The notes below the pieces were generated by a model. That model did no database searches. It was not told where the DNA came from and saw only the letters and a program-made list of their open reading frames with translations. Source: Sansalvadorimonas sp965221135 (GTDB lineage: Bacteria; Pseudomonadota; Gammaproteobacteria; Pseudomonadales; Endozoicomonadaceae). Taken from it: a stretch of 64,000 bases of DNA. Within the stretch, counting starts at the first letter, position 1; each line of letters begins with the position of its first letter. Both the position numbers and the translations under genes were made by a program. Of this stretch, positions 1 through 10,296 are shown piece by piece. Where the stretch lies: the NCBI GenBank assembly GCA_965221135.1, contig CBDCRZ010000106.1, positions 558,001 through 622,000 of the forward strand. Direction: 5' to 3'.

Positions 1-774
1 ACTGTATTCCACAGGCGTGTTGTCTGCCAGAAGCCCGCGACGTTCCATTACGATCACGGGAATACCTGCATCAATATTCAGATAATCGGCATAAGACTCT
101 TCCAGAGCGACTGCCCGTAGCTTTTGAATGGCTTTTACTGGGCGACAGCCTGCACTTGCAAGCGCCTCATAGAGTGAGCCGGTGACATCAAAAGGGGTTT
201 TCAGAAATTGTCGGGGCACCACGGCATACTCCAGAGCAACAGGGGTATCATCCGCCATCCTTACTCGAAACATACGAACAACTTCGGCACCTGACTCCAA
301 CTGAAGGCGCGTTTGCTCTTCCCTGTTGGCCAGCCCTATGCCCCGCTCTATCCAGAGAGAATCCGGGTGTTTGTCGACGGATTCAATCACTTCGGAAAAG
401 CTGTTAAGGCGGTCAAGCTTGTGAAGCATTCTTTCAGCTACAAAAGTACCGGCGCCCTGCCGTTGGACAAGAAGCCCGGCAGTGACCAGTTCGCTTATGG
501 CGCGTTTCACCGTAACCCGGGAAACTTTCATATACTGAGCAATCTCTCTTTCAGCAGGAAGCCCAGAGCCCCGGTTCAGGGTGCCAATATCAATGGCTTG
601 CTGAATCAGTGCGATTAACTGGAGATACAGCGGAGTTGCATTATCTTTCAGGGAGTCAGGCTCACCGAAGATACGTACAGTCAGACCCGAAGGGTTTTTG
701 ACGCTATCCTTATCCTTTTTTTTAGAGACTGCTTTTTTTTGTGCCATGCGTGATGGTGGAGTGGAGTTACTCAT
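1..774 (-). CDS. GntR/HutC-family transcriptional regulator, 3' end off window
   Basis: Reading the minus strand from an ATG at 774 gives 258 codons without a stop to the window edge. After a lysine-rich tail (MAQKKAVSKKK) comes a GntR winged helix (about residues 40-110) with the family pattern PLYLQLIALIQQAI, LPAEREIAQYMKVSRVTVKRA and GLLVQRQGAGTFV. The rest resembles a UTRA/HutC ligand-binding domain (SFSEVIES, VRMFRVRMADDTPVALEYAVVP). Such proteins are cytoplasmic repressors responding to small metabolites, often sugars or amino-acid derivatives. The ligand cannot be read here. The gene diverges from eno, and a palindrome in the shared spacer is a candidate operator. The C-terminal end of the UTRA domain is missing only because the window ends. 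Confidence 0.88.
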   Translation of the reverse strand, partial: MSNSTPPSRMAQKKAVSKKKDKDSVKNPSGLTVRIFGEPDSLKDNATPLYLQLIALIQQAIDIGTLNRGSGLPAEREIAQYMKVSRVTVKRAISELVTAGLLVQRQGAGTFVAERMLHKLDRLNSFSEVIESVDKHPDSLWIERGIGLANREEQTRLQLESGAEVVRMFRVRMADDTPVALEYAVVPRQFLKTPFDVTGSLYEALASAGCRPVKAIQKLRAVALEESYADYLNIDAGIPVIVMERRGLLADNTPVEYS

Positions 775-935
775 GATGATTGCTCAGGGTCTGTCGGGCT
801 TGCTGAATGATGCGGCTTAGCGTTCTATGCCTCATTTCCTGCCTTAGGGCATAAGCCAAGTGCTTTGACTTAGGTGCAGGGAGTCAAGGTGAGCATAGTA
901 GGGAACCGGTACTTAGGTGTGATTACCCGACGTTA

Positions 936-959
936 CAAAATTGGATGGTACCAATTTTG
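936..959. promoter_or_regulatory. Inverted repeat, candidate GntR-family operator
   Basis: CAAAATTGG, a 6-base spacer (ATGGTA), then CCAATTTTG: perfect 9-base arms. It lies in the spacer between the divergent GntR-type gene and eno, about 160 bases from the regulator start and 185 from the eno start. HutC-type regulators usually bind short palindromes near their own promoters. That this one is the binding site is an inference. Confidence 0.5.
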
Positions 960-1142
960 CCTGATTTTTCATCTGGAGGGCGTTTTTACCCTGAAAATAT
1001 GGCTGAAAGCGCTTATTAGTTGATAGAAGTCAATTGGTGTTGTGGGAAAAGGCGAGAGTCGACGTGCATGCGACTTGCAATATAGGTATTATCCTGCGCA
1101 GATTTTTCCACTGCCCGGGCAGTAAACGACTGGAGAAGATTA

Positions 1143-2429
1143 ATGACCAAGATCGCAGAAATCCGCGGCCGTGAGGTTCTCGACTCACGCGGTAACCCAA
1201 CGGTTGAAGCTGATGTTAAACTGGAAAGTGGCCATTGGGGCCGTGCCTGCGCTCCTTCCGGTGCCTCCACTGGCTCCCGTGAAGCCCTGGAGTTGCGTGA
1301 CGGTGATAAGTCCCGTTACCTGGGTAAGGGTGTTCAGAAGGCCGTTGGCCACATCAATGGTCCTATCCGTGAAGCCCTGATTGGTTTTGATGCAGCAGAC
1401 CAGCGTGGTCTGGACAGCAAGATGATTGATCTGGACGGCACTGAGAACAAGAGCCAGTTCGGCGCTAACTCTATTCTGGCTGTTTCTCTGGCAGCGGCTA
1501 AAGCTGCGGCCAACGCCAGGAACATTCCTCTGTACCAGCATATTGCCGAGCTGAACGGCACTGCTGGCCAGTACACTATGCCTGTTCCGATGATGAACAT
1601 CCTGAACGGTGGTGAGCATGCCGACAACAATGTCGATATTCAGGAGTTCATGGTTCAGCCTGTTGCTGCCAGGAACTTTGCTGAAGCTCTGCAGATTGGT
1701 GCTGAAATTTTCCACAACCTGAAGAAGGTTCTGTCTGCCAAGGGCCTGAATACGGCTGTTGGTGATGAAGGCGGCTTCGCTCCTAACCTGGCATCTAATG
1801 CTGATGCTCTGGCTGTGATCAAGGAAGCTGTAGAGAATGCAGGTTACAAGCTGGGCACTGATGTGACTCTGGCTCTGGACTGCGCAGCCTCTGAATTCTA
1901 CGAGAATGGTCAGTACAACCTGAAGGGTGAAGGCAAGGTCTTCAACTCTAATGATTTCTCTGACTACCTGGCCAGGCTGGCTGATGAGTACCCGATTATC
2001 TCTATCGAAGATGGTCTGGACGAGTCTGACTGGGATGGTTTCGCTTACCAGACTAAAATTCTGGGCGACAAAATTCAGATCGTTGGTGATGACCTGTTCG
2101 TAACCAACACCAAGATTCTGAAAGAAGGTATTGATAGGGGTATTGCTAACTCTATCCTGATCAAGCTGAACCAGATTGGTACTTTGTCTGAGACTCTGGA
2201 CGCTATCAAGATGGCTAAGGATGCTGGCTACACTGCGGTGATCTCTCACCGTTCCGGTGAAACGGAAGATGCCACTATCGCTGACCTGGCAGTGGGCACC
2301 TGTGCTGGCCAGATCAAGACAGGTTCTCTGTGTCGTTCTGACCGTGTTGCCAAGTACAACCAGCTGCTGCGTATTGAAGAAGAGCTGGGCTCCAAAGCTG
2401 CTTACCGTGGCATGGCTGAGTTCAGGTAA
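1143..2429 (+). CDS. eno: Enolase
   Basis: Cytoplasmic glycolytic enzyme converting 2-phosphoglycerate to phosphoenolpyruvate, also part of the RNA degradosome in many gammaproteobacteria. The 428-residue product has the usual length. It starts MTKIAEIRGREVLDSRG and carries ASTGSREALELRDGD, the acid/base region GDEGGFAPNL, the metal-binding SIEDGLDESDW and DDLFVTN, the catalytic lysine segment LIKLNQIGTLSET, and the family signature SHRSGETEDATIADLAVG. The ATG is preceded by a GGAG-like ribosome site about 10 bases upstream. It is transcribed alone, since a strong terminator follows. Confidence 0.98.
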   Translation: MTKIAEIRGREVLDSRGNPTVEADVKLESGHWGRACAPSGASTGSREALELRDGDKSRYLGKGVQKAVGHINGPIREALIGFDAADQRGLDSKMIDLDGTENKSQFGANSILAVSLAAAKAAANARNIPLYQHIAELNGTAGQYTMPVPMMNILNGGEHADNNVDIQEFMVQPVAARNFAEALQIGAEIFHNLKKVLSAKGLNTAVGDEGGFAPNLASNADALAVIKEAVENAGYKLGTDVTLALDCAASEFYENGQYNLKGEGKVFNSNDFSDYLARLADEYPIISIEDGLDESDWDGFAYQTKILGDKIQIVGDDLFVTNTKILKEGIDRGIANSILIKLNQIGTLSETLDAIKMAKDAGYTAVISHRSGETEDATIADLAVGTCAGQIKTGSLCRSDRVAKYNQLLRIEEELGSKAAYRGMAEFR

Positions 2430-2460
2430 TCACCTGAATAGCTATTTGTTCACACCCAAA

Positions 2461-2486
2461 GCCACCCCCCCCGGGTGGCTTTTTTG
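2461..2486 (+). terminator. Rho-independent terminator of eno
   Basis: A GCCACCC/GGGTGGC stem with a short C-rich loop is followed by six Ts. It sits 31 bases after the eno stop codon. Confidence 0.9.
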
Positions 2487-2885
2487 TTGGTAAATTGTGG
2501 TTCATGAGTGTTTTTTTGAAGAGTGATTTTCATCGTCGGCAAGTGTTTGGTGGGATAAATGGTTGAGGTTTTGTAAGTTCGTTCTTGAAGATTGTCAGGA
2601 ATCCCGGTATTTGTGTAATTGGTATTGGTTTGATGTGTGTCAATCTTGATTGTGTACCAATGTAATACCATTTGATTATCCAATTACCCAGCTAAACTGG
2701 CTGGAATGCCAGAGGCAGGATTTCAGGTCGATTTTTGAGCCGCAGGCTACACTAATGTCTTCCTGAGTCTCGAGTTCATGGATCTAAATCGGCAGACCGT
2801 CGTCATGAAGGTTCGCAGGGTTGAGTGGGTCCGTAATGAACGAACTGGCGAGCTGGTTCAGTCAACGAATAGTGAGAGTTCGAAA
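2487..2885 (+). other. Intergenic leader region upstream of gapA
   Basis: AT-rich spacer of about 400 bases with no supported gene. An in-frame ATG at 2778 would extend GAPDH by 36 residues. That extension (DLNRQTVVMKVRRVEWVRNE) matches nothing expected in the family, so the region is treated as the untranslated leader and promoter of gapA. Confidence 0.6.
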
Positions 2886-3896
2886 ATGATCCGTATTGCT
2901 ATTAACGGTTATGGCCGCATCGGCCGCAACGTTCTGCGTGCCCTGTATGAAGCTGACCGTACTGACGAGTTCAAGATCGTTGCGATTAACGACCTGGGCG
3001 ATGCCAGGATCAATACTCACCTGACCAAGTACGATACTGTGCACGGTACTTTCAACGCTCAGGTTGAAGGCAGCGAAGGCGTTATGTATGTTAATGGAGA
3101 CGAAATCAAGGTTCTGTCTGAGCGCAATCCAGGCGCATTGCCATGGAAAGACCTGAAGGTTGACGTTGTGTTTGAATGCACCGGTATCTTCCGTTCCAAG
3201 GCTAAATGTCAGCCTCATCTGGATGCTGGTGCCAGGAAGGTTATCATCTCCGCTCCTGGTGAGAAGGACATTGATGGCACAGTTGTTTTCGGTGTGAACG
3301 AAAGTACCCTGTCTTCCAGCATGAGCGTTATCTCCAATGCGTCCTGCACCACTAACTGCCTGGCGCCTGTTGCCAAGCCATTGAATGAAGCTTTGGGCAT
3401 TGAATCTGGCGTGATGACAACTATCCACGCTTATACCAACGATCAGGTTTTAACCGACGTATACCACACCGACCTGTACCGCGCCCGTGCGGCTGCCCTG
3501 AACATGATCCCAACCAGGACCGGCGCAGCTGCCGCTGTTGGTCTGGTTGTTCCTGAACTGCAGGGCAAGTTTGACGGTATGGCTGTGCGTGTGCCAACGG
3601 CTAACGTTTCTCTGGTTGACCTGACTTTCCTGTCGGGTCGCGACACGACAGTTGAAGAAGTGAATGAAATCATTGCAAAGGCAGCAGCCTCAACGCCTTC
3701 TATGGGTAAGGTGCTGGCTATCAATACCCAGCCACTTGTTTCCATGGATTTCAATCACAGTCCCTTCTCTTCAAACTACGACGCTACCCAAACTCGGGTG
3801 CAGGGTCGTTTGGTGAAAGTTATGAGCTGGTACGACAACGAGTGGGGCTTCTCCAACCGTATGCTCGATACTGCTAAAGCGTTGATGAACGCCTGA
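2886..3896 (+). CDS. gapA: Glyceraldehyde-3-phosphate dehydrogenase, type I
   Basis: Cytoplasmic NAD-linked glycolytic enzyme forming 1,3-bisphosphoglycerate. The start at 2886 gives MIRIAINGYGRIGRNVLRAL, the canonical Rossmann beginning, and a 336-residue protein of normal length. Other landmarks are AINDLGD in the coenzyme-binding loop, the active-site motif SNASCTTNCLAP with the catalytic cysteine, a conserved histidine in TTIHAYTND, IPTRTGAAAAVGLV, and the end SWYDNEWGFSNRMLDT. The sequence is closest in feel to the GAPDH of Pseudomonas and relatives. It is flanked by its own leader and a terminator, so it is probably monocistronic. Confidence 0.96.
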   Translation: MIRIAINGYGRIGRNVLRALYEADRTDEFKIVAINDLGDARINTHLTKYDTVHGTFNAQVEGSEGVMYVNGDEIKVLSERNPGALPWKDLKVDVVFECTGIFRSKAKCQPHLDAGARKVIISAPGEKDIDGTVVFGVNESTLSSSMSVISNASCTTNCLAPVAKPLNEALGIESGVMTTIHAYTNDQVLTDVYHTDLYRARAAALNMIPTRTGAAAAVGLVVPELQGKFDGMAVRVPTANVSLVDLTFLSGRDTTVEEVNEIIAKAAASTPSMGKVLAINTQPLVSMDFNHSPFSSNYDATQTRVQGRLVKVMSWYDNEWGFSNRMLDTAKALMNA

Positions 3897-3967
3897 TAGC
3901 TTTAAGTATTCACATCACGGCCGGCGTGATTTTGCGAGCCAGGATGATGATCCACATGTGATGAAAT

Positions 3968-4010
3968 GAGGGGGCGAGGTGGTTTTTCCATTCTCTTCCC
4001 CTCTTTTTTT
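3968..4010 (+). terminator. Probable terminator between gapA and pyk
   Basis: GAGGGG and CCCCTC arms are separated by about 25 bases and followed by seven Ts. A weaker hairpin (ATCACG/CGTGAT) lies just upstream near 3915. Confidence 0.6.
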
Positions 4011-4153
4011 ATAGCCTCATGTTTTTGTTGCGCGACACTGTCATGCATGACTGGTTTACTGGTCATCATACGAAACTATAAAAACTAATTTTTCAGAACT
4101 GTTTTTTCTGTCGAGCTGAATAGAGCCGAGAGAATATCCCCTGGAGCATAGTC

Positions 4154-5575
<1,422 letters not shown>

Positions 5576-5596
5576 AACAGATGGATATATACATTG

Positions 5597-5630
5597 AAAA
5601 GCGGCAGAAGTTTTGACTGGCGCCGCTTTT
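5597..5630 (+). terminator. Rho-independent terminator of pyk
   Basis: Arms AAAAGCGGC and GCCGCTTTT enclose a 16-base loop. The terminal T tract and symmetrical A tract make it potentially bidirectional. Confidence 0.8.
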
Positions 5631-6040
5631 GTATGCGTCTAAAATGCGGAGGTGTTAAGGGGCGTTTAGTGTGTAAAAAATCACGGTGATTATGCTGTAT
5701 GTTTGCGTGTGCTGGCTACTTTATAGGTGCTGCGAAATTTAGTGTAACTGTTGACAAAGGCCCTCGGATGGGGTGGAACCTTTCCCCAAACTGATATCCA
5801 CCAACATATTATGGGGCTTCTCGTTAGGTCTACTTTCTTGGTTTCTGTTTCTAAAAATCCCCGAGCATAGTTTGATGTGGCCTATCGAAGTCTTAAGTGG
5901 CACCTACGACTGGTTGGACGGTATTTGAGTCTGTAGTATATGCGGTCTTTGTTTTACGGCTTTCTGAAAATTTATTTTTGCTTTCCAGTGTGGGTGTGAA
6001 CTGGAGGGCGGTAGCGTGTGCAAGTTATAAAGACATATTG
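5631..6040 (+). promoter_or_regulatory. Untranslated leader of the O-antigen operon
   Basis: About 400 bases with no convincing gene. An open frame from 5897 merges into DdhD but codes nothing recognisable before 6041. The segment should contain the operon promoter and a JUMPstart-like leader: the ops element at 6007-6018 lies near its 3' end, preceded by a CAGTG sequence at about 5987, as in the enterobacterial JUMPstart. Confidence 0.6.
6007..6018 (+). promoter_or_regulatory. ops element (RfaH recruitment site)
   Basis: GGCGGTAGCGTG is an exact match to the operon polarity suppressor core (GGCGGTAGnnT) that pauses RNA polymerase and loads the antiterminator RfaH. It sits 23 bases before the ddhD start at the head of a roughly 21-kb surface polysaccharide cluster, the classic location. 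RfaH itself is not encoded in this window. Confidence 0.87.
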
Positions 6041-7036
6041 ATGAAAAAAATCAAAGTTCAGCCATCAGGAATAACCTACAGTGTTGATGATGATGAGACG
6101 ACAATACTTGATGGGGCGCTGCAGTCTAATGTCGCTCTTGAGTACAGTTGTAAGACAGGGGCATGTGGGTCATGTAAGGCAAGAGTTGTATTAGGGGAGA
6201 TTGACCGCCAGGATCCCCAGGAGCTGTTAAGTGATGAAGAGGTGTCTGGTGGAGTTTTCTTAACCTGCTGCAGTAAGCCACTGACAGATTGTGAAATTGA
6301 AGCCCACTATTATGCTGAGCTGAGTGAAATTTCACGCAAAGTGATTCCAGCCAAAGTGTCAGAAGTAAACTATCCATCAGATGATGTCGCGCTTATACGC
6401 TTTCGAATACCTCCCACTGCGAATTTCAATTACCTTCCGGGTCAGTATATAAATCTTAATTTTGGTGGTATTTCGCGTAGCTACTCCATTGCTAATAGTC
6501 AGAACAGTAGTACAGGAATAGAGCTCCATGTTCGCAAGGTGCCTGATGGTGCAATGAGTAAGCATGTATTCGAAGATATGCGTTTGGATACGCTTGTAAG
6601 AATTGATGGTCCAATAGGCACTTTTTTCGTACATAAAAGTAAAAGGCCACTGATCTTTCTGGCAGGCGGCACAGGGTTTGCTCCTGTTAAAGCAATGGTT
6701 GAAGAGCTGATAGCCACAGAGGATGCACGGCCTATCCATATCTATTGGGGCGCACAGTCAGCATCAGGTTTATATAGCGCGATACCTGAAGAGTGGGCGA
6801 AGAGGCATGAAAGAATTTCGTATACCCCTGTCGTTTCTGGTTGTGATGATAGTTGGCAAGGACGAAAAGGTTTTGTACACATCTCTATTCTGGAAGACTT
6901 TGATAGCCTACGCGATGTTGACATATATGCCTGTGGCTCCCCCCTAATGATTGATGTCGCTAAGCGCGATTGCATTGCACGAAATCTGCCTGCCGACCGA
7001 TTTTTCTCTGATGCCTTTGTTGCATCAACTAATTAA
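6041..7036 (+). CDS. ddhD: CDP-6-deoxy-glucoseen reductase (E3 component)
   Basis: Supplies electrons from NAD(P)H through FAD and a 2Fe-2S centre to DdhC during 3-deoxygenation of CDP-4-keto-6-deoxyglucose. The N-terminal ferredoxin domain has the plant-type cysteine pattern CKTGACGSCKARV with a further cysteine in LTCCSKP. It is followed by a ferredoxin-NADP reductase fold: SYSIANSQ for FAD, FLAGGTGFAPVKAM for NAD(P), and the C-terminal CGSPLMID. The start ATG at 6041 begins MKKIKVQPSGITY and gives the usual length of about 330 residues. It is the first gene after ops, 13 bases before ddhA. Confidence 0.93.
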   Translation: MKKIKVQPSGITYSVDDDETTILDGALQSNVALEYSCKTGACGSCKARVVLGEIDRQDPQELLSDEEVSGGVFLTCCSKPLTDCEIEAHYYAELSEISRKVIPAKVSEVNYPSDDVALIRFRIPPTANFNYLPGQYINLNFGGISRSYSIANSQNSSTGIELHVRKVPDGAMSKHVFEDMRLDTLVRIDGPIGTFFVHKSKRPLIFLAGGTGFAPVKAMVEELIATEDARPIHIYWGAQSASGLYSAIPEEWAKRHERISYTPVVSGCDDSWQGRKGFVHISILEDFDSLRDVDIYACGSPLMIDVAKRDCIARNLPADRFFSDAFVASTN

Positions 7037-7049
7037 TTAAGGATACGCC

Positions 7050-7823
7050 ATGAAAGCAGTGATTTTGGCTGGTGGTCTTGGTACGCGCCTCAGTGAAGAG
7101 ACATCTATTAAACCAAAACCGATGGTTGAAGTGGGAGGGAAACCCATACTCTGGCACATCATGAAGTTGTACTCCGCTCATAATATCAATGACTTTGTGA
7201 TTTGCTGTGGCTACAAGGGCTACGTCATAAAAGAGTATTTTGCTAACTACTTCCTGCATATGTCTGATGTCACTTTCTCTATGAGTGATAATCAGATGGA
7301 AGTGCATCACAAACGAGCAGAACCATGGACTGTAACGCTGGTTGATACAGGTGATTATTCGATGACTGGTGGTCGTCTCAAGCGTGTAGCCAAATATGTT
7401 GAGAGTGAAGAAGACTTTTGTTTTACATATGGAGATGGTGTCGGGGATATTGATATTACCGAGAGTGTTCGCTTTCATCGGGAAAATAAAAAATTAGCCA
7501 CCCTTACTGCAACATACCCCCCAGGTCGATTTGGTGCATTGGATATTCAAGGCACAGCGGTCAGGAGCTTTAAGGAAAAGCCGAAGGGTGATGGAGCCAT
7601 GATTAATGGTGGTTTCTTTGTGCTTTCCCCAAAAGTCATTGATCTGATCGCTAACGACAGTACCGTCTGGGAACAGGAGCCGCTTATGGGGTTGGCCGAA
7701 CAAGGACAGTTATCGGCGTATCGTCATGAAGGTTTTTGGCAGCCTATGGATACACTGCGAGATAAGCACCTGCTGGAAGAGCTTTGGCAGAGTGGTAAAG
7801 CTCCCTGGAAAGTATGGTCGTAA
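7050..7823 (+). CDS. ddhA: Glucose-1-phosphate cytidylyltransferase
   Basis: Makes CDP-glucose from CTP and glucose-1-phosphate, the committed first step toward CDP-linked 3,6-dideoxyhexoses. The 257-residue protein has the nucleotidyltransferase signature MKAVILAGGLGTRLSEET with IKPKPMVEVGGKPI, then FCFTYGDGVGDIDI and the sugar-binding GGFFVLSPKVIDLI. Length and motifs fit RfbF/DdhA. It lies between ddhD and ddhB with gaps of under 20 bases, so it is co-transcribed. Confidence 0.95.
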   Translation: MKAVILAGGLGTRLSEETSIKPKPMVEVGGKPILWHIMKLYSAHNINDFVICCGYKGYVIKEYFANYFLHMSDVTFSMSDNQMEVHHKRAEPWTVTLVDTGDYSMTGGRLKRVAKYVESEEDFCFTYGDGVGDIDITESVRFHRENKKLATLTATYPPGRFGALDIQGTAVRSFKEKPKGDGAMINGGFFVLSPKVIDLIANDSTVWEQEPLMGLAEQGQLSAYRHEGFWQPMDTLRDKHLLEELWQSGKAPWKVWS

Positions 7824-7841
7824 ATCAGTTAGGAGCATGAA

Positions 7842-8912
7842 ATGATCGACCCTGAATTTTGGCAAGGTAAGCGTGTATTTGTAACAGGGCATACAGGCTT
7901 TAAGGGTAGCTGGCTGTGCTTGTGGCTTGAGCAGCTGGGTGCAGTTGTTCAAGGTTACGCCCTGACCCCGCCAACAGAGCCATCATTGTTCCAGGTTGCA
8001 GATGTGGTTTCGGGGATGAGTTCTGAAATTGCCGATATCCGTGATGCAGAAACACTTCATAACACCCTTCAGGCATTCAGACCCGAGATTGTCATTCATA
8101 TGGCTGCGCAGCCTTTGGTGAGACTTTCCTATTCTGAACCGGTGGAAACCTATTCAACCAATGTTATGGGTACGGTCAATATTCTTGAGGCCGTGCGCAG
8201 GGTTGGTGGTGTTAAGGCTGTTGTAAATGTCACCAGCGATAAGTGTTATGAGAATCAGGAGTGGGTATGGGGCTACCGGGAAGATGAACCCATGGGCGGC
8301 TATGATCCATACTCCAACAGTAAAGGTTGTGCAGAGTTGGTTGCATCGGCCTATCGCAATTCATTTTTCAATAATGATAAATATGACGTGCATGGCACTG
8401 CTTTGGCATCCTGCCGTGCAGGAAATGTAATCGGAGGTGGTGATTGGGCCGACGATCGTCTGATACCTGATATCCTTCAAGCATTTCAGCGGAGTAAAGC
8501 CGTTACTGTCCGTAACCCCAATGCTATCCGACCATGGCAGCATGTTCTGGAACCTCTCTCGGGGTATTTGCTAGTGGCAGAAAAGCTCTATAAACAAGGG
8601 TCAGGCTTTGCTGAAGGTTGGAATTTTGGGCCTGATGAAAATGATGCTAAACCGGTTGGCTATATCGTAGAGAAACTTGTCAATCTATGGGGCGAAGATG
8701 CTGCCTGGGAGCTTGACGGTGCAGATCACCCCCATGAAGCAGGCTACCTCAAGCTGGATTGTTCTAAAGCAAAGATGCGCATGCAGTGGCAGCCGAGTTG
8801 GAATCTTGATGAAACCCTTGGGCGAATAGTTGGCTGGCACAAGGCATGGTTTAATGGTGATGACATGCGTCAGTACACCATTAATGAAATTAAAGAATAT
8901 ATGAACGCCTAA
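7842..8912 (+). CDS. ddhB: CDP-glucose 4,6-dehydratase
   Basis: Extended short-chain dehydrogenase/reductase converting CDP-glucose to CDP-4-keto-6-deoxyglucose with bound NAD. It shows the nucleotide-binding GHTGFKGSWLCLWLEQLG, HMAAQPLVRLSY, NVTSDKCYENQEW with the catalytic Thr/Asp/Lys region, the YDPYSNSKGCAEL YxxxK motif, and CRAGNVIGGGDWADDRLIPD. The 356-residue length is normal for RfbG/DdhB. It is second in the ddhABC order found in Salmonella and Yersinia O-antigen loci. Confidence 0.95.
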   Translation: MIDPEFWQGKRVFVTGHTGFKGSWLCLWLEQLGAVVQGYALTPPTEPSLFQVADVVSGMSSEIADIRDAETLHNTLQAFRPEIVIHMAAQPLVRLSYSEPVETYSTNVMGTVNILEAVRRVGGVKAVVNVTSDKCYENQEWVWGYREDEPMGGYDPYSNSKGCAELVASAYRNSFFNNDKYDVHGTALASCRAGNVIGGGDWADDRLIPDILQAFQRSKAVTVRNPNAIRPWQHVLEPLSGYLLVAEKLYKQGSGFAEGWNFGPDENDAKPVGYIVEKLVNLWGEDAAWELDGADHPHEAGYLKLDCSKAKMRMQWQPSWNLDETLGRIVGWHKAWFNGDDMRQYTINEIKEYMNA

Positions 8913-8936
8913 CCACAGATATAAGCGGTAAAGAGA

Positions 8937-10251
8937 ATGTCACAAGAAAACCTGCGTACTGATATAGCAGCATTGGTAGAGCAATACGCTGAAGATGCTT
9001 TTTCAGCAAAAGACTTTATTCCTGGTGAAACAGTTATTCCACCGTCTGGTAAGGTGATTGGTGCGCCAGAAGTTAAGGCAATGGTTGAGGCCTCACTTGA
9101 TGGGTGGTTAACGACCGGGCGATTTAATGAGATTTTTGAAAAAAAACTGGCTGACTACATTGGTGTACCGCACCTTTTGACAACAACCTCTGGTTCATCA
9201 GCAAACTTGCTGGCCATGACGGCTTTAACCTCTCCCAAGTTGGGTGACAGAGCATTGAAGCCTGGTGATGAGGTGATTACGGTAGCCGCTGGTTTCCCGA
9301 CTACAGTGAACCCGACGGTACAGAATGGTTTGGTACCGGTGTTTATTGATGTGGATATCCCGACATACAATGTTGACCCGAAACTTATTGAGGCAGCGGT
9401 ATCTGATAAAACTAAAGCCATCATGATTGCCCATACACTTGGCAACCCTTTTGATCTGGCTGAAGTTCGCCGCGTAGCGGATAAATATAACTTGTGGCTG
9501 ATTGAAGATTGCTGTGATGCGCTAGGAAGTACATACAACGGTCAGAAAGTAGGTACGTTTGGTGATATCGCTACGCTCAGTTTCTATCCTGCTCATCACA
9601 TCACCATGGGTGAAGGTGGAGCAGTATTTACCAAGTCCGGTGAGCTGATCAAAATTATTGAATCTTTCCGTGACTGGGGCCGAGACTGCTACTGCCAGCC
9701 TGGTTGTGATGATACTTGCGGCAAACGTTTTGAGCAGCAGCTGGGCTCACTTCCGTATGGCTACGACCACAAGTACACATACTCCCATATGGGTTATAAC
9801 CTGAAAATTACTGATATGCAGGCAGCCTGTGGTGTCGCACAGATGGACCGGGTTGAGTGGCTGGTACAAAAGCGTAAGGATAATTTTGCGTATCTTAAGG
9901 CTGGCTTGAAGTCCTGTGAAGAGTTTCTTGAACTGCCAGAAGCAACACCAAACTCTGAACCTTCCTGGTTTGGTTTCCCAATTACGACTCAAAGATACAG
10001 CAGGTGTAAAGCGGGTTGAACTGCTGCGCTTCTTGGATGATGCAAAAATCGGTACGCGGTTATTGTTTGCAGGGAACCTGATCCGACAGCCTTACTTTGA
10101 GAATGTGAAATATCGGGTTGTTGGTGAGTTGACCAATACTGACCGCATAATGAATAACACTTTCTGGGTGGGAGTGTATCCAGGTTTGAATGAACAGCAT
10201 CTGGATTATGTAATCAGTAAGCTGGAAGAGTTTTTTGGGTTGAACTTTTAA
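8937..10251 (+). pseudogene. ddhC: CDP-4-keto-6-deoxyglucose 3-dehydrase, single-base frameshift
   Basis: PMP- and iron-sulfur-dependent C-3 deoxygenase (E1/RfbH) that works with DdhD. The first frame, from 8937, carries ATTSGSSANLLAMT-like cofactor-fold motifs (LTTTSGSSANLLAMTAL), IEDCCDALGSTYNGQ, SFYPAHHITMGEGGA (histidine replacing the usual lysine, as in RfbH), and the iron-sulfur cysteines around DCYCQPGCDDTCGKRF. At about 9987 the frame breaks. The expected continuation (LKDTAGVKRVELLRFLDD to LNEQHLDYVISKLEE) is read one base along and ends at 10251, giving the normal total of about 437 residues. Removing one A at 9987 restores the gene. A sequencing error, a recent mutation or programmed shifting are all possible. 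Confidence 0.88.
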
Positions 10252-10269
10252 TAAATAATTAATTGAGTA

Positions 10270-10289
10270 GTGAGAGGTAACCCTCTCAC
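10270..10289 (+). promoter_or_regulatory. Intercistronic hairpin before prt
   Basis: GTGAGAGG, loop TAAC, CCTCTCAC: a perfect 8-bp stem followed by TTTATTT and then the prt start codon at 10297. It looks like a weak terminator or an RNA-processing/attenuation hairpin inside the operon. RfaH-modified polymerase would be expected to read through it. Confidence 0.5.
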
Positions 10290-10296
10290 TTTATTT

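Noticed and set aside
1185..2249. Long minus-strand open frame opposite eno
   Set aside because: Shadow of the enolase reading frame with no family motifs; typical of high-bias codon usage.
2778..2885. N-terminal extension of GAPDH
   Set aside because: The added 36 residues precede a canonical GAPDH start and have no family counterpart.
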